Shown piece after piece: positions 60,067-64,000 of a stretch of DNA of 64,000 bases. The DNA is from VSJD01 sp041653875 (GTDB taxonomy: Bacteria > Verrucomicrobiota > Kiritimatiellia > JAAZAB01), in contig JBAZEM010000003.1 of assembly GCA_041653875.1 (NCBI GenBank), positions 62,001 to 126,000 of the forward strand, written 5' to 3'. A program made the position numbers and the translations under genes. The notes below the pieces were generated by a model. The model saw only the letters and a list, made by a program, of their open reading frames with translations, had not been told where the DNA came from and did not search any database. How positions within the stretch are numbered: position 1 is the first letter of the stretch; each line of letters opens with the position of its first letter.

Positions 60067-61385
60067 GATGCCAGATAGCGTCGAACGGCCGCCGCCAACG
60101 TACGGTAAACACGGTCCCGGCGCGATCGATTGCGTTCGAGGGTCGTGATGCGGAAACCCGGGTAAGGCGATGTAAAATCGCTGGCCGGCACCACGCAGAT
60201 GCCCGTGGCCGCCAGGAGATAATATGCGAACCGTTTGTCCAGCGGTAGATGGGGCTTCGCGACCGTTTTGCGGATAAAGGCGCGCGCGGCGGAAGATGAA
60301 ATCGGCAGGGTCTGCCGGGCGTTGAGCGTTTTGGGCGCGAACAAGGCCGTCATATAAAAAGCGCCCTGGATTGGCGAAACACGCAGGCCTGGTGTGCGGC
60401 TTAGGACGCGAAAAATAGCCTGACCGTTGCGTTCCAGTTCGGACGTGTAACGCGCATTCCAACGCTGGTATTCGGGATGATCGTAGATCAGCGGCAGGGC
60501 CGTCTGGGGCAACGTCGTGGAACACACTTCCAGCATGAGCGGGCGTTTGATGCTTTCGAAAAAACGGGCATAATCGGCGTCGAGATCGGTGTTATGGAAT
60601 TCCATCCAGCCGCAACGGGCGCCCGGCCAGGGCAAATCCTTTGACATCCCGCGCATAACGACCAGCGGAACACGCCGGCCGACCAGCTCGGTCAGTTGGA
60701 CATATTGACAGCTCTTATAAACCAGCCGAAAATAGACCTCGTCGCTGAGCAGCATGAGCCGGTAGCGCTCCGCCAGCCGGATGATCGCTTCGAGCGTCGG
60801 GGCGTCATACACGGCGCCGGTGGGATTATTGGGGTTAATCAACAGAATGCCGGCGATCTCCGGGTGCTTGCGAATCTGGCGTTCCAGATGTTCCAAGTCC
60901 GGATACCAGCGGTTGTCGGGATCGAGCCGATAACCGATGGAGGCGGCGCCGGCGCAAAAGCTTTCCGTGGAACTATGCGAGGGATAGCCAGGGGCGGGCT
61001 GAATGACACGGGCGCCCGGTCGAAGCATCCGATAAAAGACACTAATGGCGCCGCCAAGTCCGTTGGTAAAAACGACATGCTCGCCATCCAAGCGACTGCC
61101 GGGCGAAAAACGCCGGGCATAATCCGCCACCCACTGGCGGGTTGCGATACGACCGCGGGAATGGGTATAGCCGAAAACAGAACTATCGCGGGAGGAAACC
61201 AGCCCGGTCACAATACGTTTTACAAAACCGGGCACTTCCCAGCCCTTGGCCACGGGGTCGCCGATATTCTCGCCAATAAAGGTGAAGTTCGGATCGAGCG
61301 CCCCTACCCGCGCGGCCAAATCCACCATCTCGCGGATGCCATAAGTCAGGCGCTCGGTATTAGGATAAAAAATAGTTCTGCGCAT
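60063..61385 (-). CDS. PLP-dependent aminotransferase, class I/II
   Basis: A 440-residue fold-type I aminotransferase. It shows NGLGGAISVFYRML (PLP phosphate contact), INPNNPTGAVYD, LSDEVYFRLVY and the Schiff-base lysine in GMSKDLPWPGARCGW. Aspartate-aminotransferase-like enzymes normally have S-K-x-x-x-x-x-G-x-R-x-G, and the match here (SKDLPWPGARCG) is good. The C-terminal R-I-T-T segment carries the carboxylate-binding arginine. It is longer than usual at the start, with YPNTERLTYGIREMVD. The amino donor is unknown. The start at 61385 is the second candidate; the one at 61415 reads through the hairpin repeat. Confidence 0.85.
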   Translation of the reverse strand: MRRTIFYPNTERLTYGIREMVDLAARVGALDPNFTFIGENIGDPVAKGWEVPGFVKRIVTGLVSSRDSSVFGYTHSRGRIATRQWVADYARRFSPGSRLDGEHVVFTNGLGGAISVFYRMLRPGARVIQPAPGYPSHSSTESFCAGAASIGYRLDPDNRWYPDLEHLERQIRKHPEIAGILLINPNNPTGAVYDAPTLEAIIRLAERYRLMLLSDEVYFRLVYKSCQYVQLTELVGRRVPLVVMRGMSKDLPWPGARCGWMEFHNTDLDADYARFFESIKRPLMLEVCSTTLPQTALPLIYDHPEYQRWNARYTSELERNGQAIFRVLSRTPGLRVSPIQGAFYMTALFAPKTLNARQTLPISSSAARAFIRKTVAKPHLPLDKRFAYYLLAATGICVVPASDFTSPYPGFRITTLERNRSRRDRVYRTLAAAVRRYLAS

Positions 61386-61400
61386 AACATGCCCTGCACA

Positions 61401-61700
61401 AGTTAGGCCCCGCAAAGCGGGGCGACTTTTTTATGTAGAGCCGACTTTATGTCGGCTATCTTCGGCACAGGATAGCCGGTATTCCGCCGGAGGCGGATCC
61501 GCCTATGGAGGAAAAACCGGCTCTACATCGGATTGAAATTCCTTAACATCGAGTTAGGCCCCGCAAAGCGGGGCGACTTTATCATGTAGAGCCGACTTTA
61601 CGTCGGCTATCTTCTGACAGAATAGCCGGTATTCCGCCGGAGGCGGATCCGCCTATGGAGGAAAAACCGGCTCTACCCGGATTGTCATGCCATAGGCGGA
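61401..61700. repeat. Tandem duplication of a 151-bp unit carrying GTAG-type hairpins
   Basis: Two near-identical units (61401-61551 and 61552 to about 61700) each contain, in order, a GCCCCGCAAAGCGGGGC hairpin and a GTAG-to-CTAC element (61435-61526 and 61586-61676) that encloses the CCGCCGGAGGCGG repeat. The first is followed by GATTGAAATTCCTTAAC. A diverged third unit begins near 61763 and leads to the pair at 61797-61862. The whole 61386-61900 interval is repeats with no gene. Confidence 0.75.
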
Positions 61701-61796
61701 TCCGCCTCCCGCCGTCGCATAAAGCTATGGCGGGCAGGCTGGCAGAAAATTCCTGTACATCAAGTCAGGCCGCCGAAAGCGGCGACTGTTCCATAG

Positions 61797-61862
61797 GTAG
61801 GGCGGTTTCGCCGAAACCGCCGTTCTCGATCCAGCACGGCGCGCTTGGCGAGCGCGCCCTAC
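61797..61862. repeat. GTAG-type paired hairpin
   Basis: GTAG (61797-61800), then a GGCGGTTTCGCCGAAACCGCC hairpin, a short spacer, and a GGCGCGCTTGGCGAGCGCGCC hairpin closed by CTAC (61859-61862). It has the same plan as the element at 5916 but different stem sequences. Confidence 0.68.
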
Positions 61863-61900
61863 CCAAAACACAATTTTCCATTAATGCAATTAGCCGCCGG

Positions 61901-62377
61901 TCATCGAAAGGCGCCATGCAGTTGTTCCCAAAGTTCCAAGAGCGGCTGGGGAATGACTTTGACATCGGCCAGAACCGGCATGAAATTCGTGTCCCCTTCC
62001 CAGCGCGGCACAATGTGCAGGTGAACATGGTCTTTCAGACCCGCGCCCGCCGCTGTGCCCTGATTGATCCCCAGGTTAAATCCCTGCGCATGGACAACCT
62101 CCCGGAGCCGCACACAGGCCGTGGCTGCCAAAGCCATCATGTCGGCTTGTTCCTCCGGCCGCAAGCCTTCCAGACTATCGACGTGCCGGTACGGAATTGC
62201 CATCAAATGGCCGTTGTTATACGGGTACCGGTTCATAATGAGCGCGCACGCAGAGCTCCGCTTGATAATCAGATACTCGCGGTCGGACTCGGATTGAAAT
62301 GCATCGCAGAGAAAACACCCCGGCTGACGGCACTTCAAAATATATTCCATGCGCCACGGCGCCCATAAGCGTTCCAT
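61901..62377 (-). CDS. HIT-family protein, AP4A phosphorylase/hydrolase-like
   Basis: A 158-residue histidine-triad nucleotide-binding protein. It has an N-terminal CFLC pair, the NRYPYNNGHLMAIPYRH region with the alpha-phosphate-side motif, and the triad HVHLHIVPRWEGDTNF near the C-terminus, followed by VLADVKVIPQPLLE, typical of the mycobacterial-type diadenosine tetraphosphate phosphorylases. Its role is probably turnover of Ap4A or related dinucleotides. The start at 62377 begins MERLWAPWRMEYI, the usual opening of this subgroup. A promoter is predicted at 62440-62468. Confidence 0.9.
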   Translation of the reverse strand: MERLWAPWRMEYILKCRQPGCFLCDAFQSESDREYLIIKRSSACALIMNRYPYNNGHLMAIPYRHVDSLEGLRPEEQADMMALAATACVRLREVVHAQGFNLGINQGTAAGAGLKDHVHLHIVPRWEGDTNFMPVLADVKVIPQPLLELWEQLHGAFR

Positions 62378-62439
62378 GTCCGTTGATCCTCGCTTGCCTG
62401 CGGCCGCTGATTTTGAAATACTACTCCTCTTCCGATGCA

Positions 62440-62468
62440 TGTATAGCAAGGTTTGAGCGCGCCAGCAA
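62440..62468 (-). promoter_or_regulatory. Predicted sigma70-type promoter for the HIT-family gene
   Basis: On the minus strand, TTGCTG (62463-62468) and TATACA (62440-62445) are separated by 17 bp; the -10 is good, the -35 weak. Confidence 0.35.
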
Positions 62469-62585
62469 GCGGGAAGTGCAGATGAAGAACGGCTGATGTT
62501 TAATGGTTGAGTTCCGATTGGCAATGGAAGATAAAAAATGGGCGCCGCATAGTTTGCCAGCCACCATGAATTTCAGGATTTCGAT

Positions 62586-63713
62586 ATGCCCAAACAAAAC
62601 CAAGCCAAATCAACGCGCGTCTGCCTGATCGTCGGCGAAGATGAGTTCAGCGCCACGGCGGCCGCGCGGGAAAAGATCGATCGTTTTGTCCCGCCCGCCG
62701 ACCAGACCCTGGGCCTGGAAATCATCGACGGCCAGGCGGATGTCATCGACCAGGCGCTCGCTTGTCTGCGCCAGTGCCTGGAGGCCATCCGGACGATCGG
62801 TTTCCTCGGCGGGCGCAAAGTTGTCTGGCTGCGCGGGGTTGACTTCCTGAGCGACCCGATCATCGGCCGGAACAAGGACGTCCAGGAAACATTGCAGATT
62901 CTGGCCGACACCATGGCCGGCGGGATTCCCGAAGGGCACTTGCTGATTATCACCGCCCTGAAAGCGGATGCGCGCACTTCCTTTTATAAAGCCTGCATTG
63001 CCCAGGGCGAACTGATCGAGTTCGATCTTGCCGAGAAACCCTGGCAGAGGGAACGCGGCGCAATGGCCTTCGCCATGCATGCGTTTAAAGACGCCGGGCT
63101 GCAGGCCGGCAACGAAGCGGTCGAGCGCTTCGTGCGGAAAGTCGGGGACGATACCCGGCAGATTGTGCAGGAGACCGCCAAGCTGGCAACCTATCTGGGA
63201 GGGCGCCGCGAGGTCCGGGCCGCGGATATCGAAGCCATAACCGCGACTTCACGCGACCTGTCCGCCTGGGACCTGGAAGACGCCGTGGGCAGGCGGGACC
63301 TGCGCCAATCCCTGACGGTGCTCCGCCAGTTGCTGTTCCAGCGCATGGAACCAATCCGCCTGATTTCCGGATTGGAAGGACGTTTCCGCCACTTGCTCAT
63401 TTTACGGGAAGCGCTGGATAATCGCCGGATCGCGCTCCAGCCAATGGGGCATGACAATTTCAAATTGACCATGGCGGATTTGCCGGAAGAACTGGCGGAG
63501 CAATTCAAGCAGGCGCTGGCTTCGGAGAAAGGAACGCCCCTGCATCCGTTTGTGGTCGGGAAATTAGCCGGGCAGGCGGCCCAGTTCACCCGCCTGGAAA
63601 TCGATCGACGCCGCGACTGGCTCCTGGCCTCCCGCCGCCAACTGGTTTCCAGCGCCATACCGGGCCCCTTGCTCCTCGAATACCTGATTTTGAAACTGTG
63701 CCGATCCAAGTAA
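62586..63713 (+). CDS. holA: DNA polymerase III subunit delta
   Basis: A 375-residue clamp-loader subunit that opens the sliding clamp. It has the N-terminal LIVGEDEF-type strand, the FLGGRKVVWLRGVDFL segment (the usual F-x-x-x-R-x-V-x-L-x), the HLLIITALKADARTSFYK block that replaces an ATP site, a helical central domain (VRKVGDDTRQIVQETAKLATYLG) and the C-terminal collar. Delta does not bind ATP, and no Walker motif is present. The start matches the family's opening. It is followed 30 bp later by a sugar kinase gene on the same strand. Confidence 0.9.
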   Translation: MPKQNQAKSTRVCLIVGEDEFSATAAAREKIDRFVPPADQTLGLEIIDGQADVIDQALACLRQCLEAIRTIGFLGGRKVVWLRGVDFLSDPIIGRNKDVQETLQILADTMAGGIPEGHLLIITALKADARTSFYKACIAQGELIEFDLAEKPWQRERGAMAFAMHAFKDAGLQAGNEAVERFVRKVGDDTRQIVQETAKLATYLGGRREVRAADIEAITATSRDLSAWDLEDAVGRRDLRQSLTVLRQLLFQRMEPIRLISGLEGRFRHLLILREALDNRRIALQPMGHDNFKLTMADLPEELAEQFKQALASEKGTPLHPFVVGKLAGQAAQFTRLEIDRRRDWLLASRRQLVSSAIPGPLLLEYLILKLCRSK

Positions 63714-63743
63714 CCATCGACAAAACGAGAAAGGAACGATTGC

Positions 63744-64000
63744 ATGAAAATCGAATTGCGAAAAAACTGCGCCTGGGCCCTGCTTGTGCCCACCAGCATG
63801 GGCGTGCGGATCACCCCGGCCGACGGCCAGCCGGTGCACTGCGGCGGGACATTCTCGATGCAGGCCACCAGCGCGGAAACGAATGTGGCCAGTGTTGCGG
63901 CTTATCTCGGCCTGCCGGTCAAAGTCCTGACGACCTTTGTCAAAGACAGCCCCATTGCCCGTTTCATCAAGGACGACCTCGCGAGCCGGCACATGGCTTA
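63744..64000 (+). CDS. PfkB-family sugar kinase, possibly 2-keto-3-deoxygluconate kinase (N-terminus only)
   Basis: Only the first 85 codons are inside the window. They begin MKIELRKNCAWALLVPTSMGVRI and contain GGTFSMQATSAETNVASVAAYLGLPVKVLTTFVKDSP, the start of a ribokinase/PfkB fold with the N-x-A-x-x-L-x-x-L-G substrate segment. This opening is typical of PfkB kinases annotated as acting on 2-dehydro-3-deoxygluconate. The catalytic GAGD motif is beyond the window, so substrate and completeness cannot be judged. A GAAAGGAAC tract precedes the ATG. Confidence 0.75.
   Translation, partial: MKIELRKNCAWALLVPTSMGVRITPADGQPVHCGGTFSMQATSAETNVASVAAYLGLPVKVLTTFVKDSPIARFIKDDLASRHMA

Noticed and set aside
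61535..61575. Integron attC-like pattern (GCCTAAC, spacer, GTTAAGG on the minus strand)
   Set aside because: The distal half-site is missing, the GTTRRRY core fails at the last base, and there is no integrase or cassette structure; it is better explained as part of the 151-bp tandem repeat.
1..64000. tRNA, rRNA and tmRNA genes
   Set aside because: I looked for T-loop GTTCGAATC-type sequences and rRNA landmarks on both strands; matches lie inside protein genes and lack cloverleaf context. Only the RNase P RNA is supported.
1..64000. Replication origin
   Set aside because: There is no dnaA, dnaN or cluster of DnaA-box-like 9-mers in the window.

Overview
The window is GC-rich, densely coded bacterial chromosome from a diderm (Gram-negative-type) organism. 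It carries Kdo synthesis genes (kdsA, kdsB), the LPS export genes lptC-lptA-lptB, an LpxL/HtrB-type lipid A acyltransferase, periplasmic folding factors and outer-membrane or secreted proteins. Several traits suggest the PVC superphylum, most likely an uncultured member of Kiritimatiellota or a relative: a cytidylate kinase fused to a PlsC acyltransferase (separate neighbours in Chlamydia), a CT398-like zinc-ribbon coiled-coil protein, fused SecDF, and very large secreted proteins with FG-GAP-like repeats. This placement is inference; there is no rRNA in the window to confirm it.

Layout. 1-2.9 kb: a tightly overlapped pyrE-pyrC-argG-like operon on the minus strand. 3-7.8 kb: a Ca2+-type P-ATPase, a 132-bp MITE-like element, a GDT1/UPF0016 transporter and an orphan ABC export permease. 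7.8-12 kb: ispH and a small sugar cluster (mannitol-dehydrogenase family, CBM9-like, mutarotase-like). 12-16.6 kb: metG, a mazEF module and a PpiD/SurA-like chaperone. 16.6-19.3 kb: glycosyltransferase, LpxL-like acyltransferase and lipA. 19.3-26.9 kb: tyrA-aroA, cmk-plsC fusion, rpe, lepA, lepB. 27-30.2 kb: a beta-barrel-like protein, an orphan GspC-like protein, the RNase P RNA and the zinc-ribbon protein. 30.2-36.3 kb: two giant secreted repeat proteins. 36.5-43.1 kb: queF, a two-receiver sensor protein with a degenerate kinase domain, a RACo-like ferredoxin/ASKHA protein, galU and a glucuronokinase-like GHMP kinase. 43.3-47.9 kb: recJ-secDF-yajC. 48.6-52.1 kb: kdsB-kdsA-lptC-lptA-lptB. 52.4-56.8 kb: etfBA with a ferredoxin-fused EtfA, an orphan sensor kinase and a GtrA-like protein. 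56.8-61.4 kb: aminotransferase-pgpH-like-ybeY-recO. 61.4-64 kb: a repeat cluster, a HIT-domain protein, holA and the start of a PfkB sugar kinase.

The coding content is mostly ordinary housekeeping. The unusual content is the intergenic DNA. Two repeat systems run across the whole window. The first is paired hairpins bounded by GTAG (or GGAG) and its complement, the layout of REP/BIME elements mobilised by RAYT transposases. The second is arrays of degenerate 7-bp units, often arranged as inverted pairs, with a different unit at nearly every locus; they resemble the short tandem heptanucleotide repeats known from cyanobacteria. Both systems encroach on genes: they supply stop codons, one start codon, a 19-residue tail on IspH and an in-frame insertion in RecO. 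One BIME sits inside a MITE-like element flanked by a 9-bp direct repeat. No transposase, tRNA, rRNA or CRISPR array was found.
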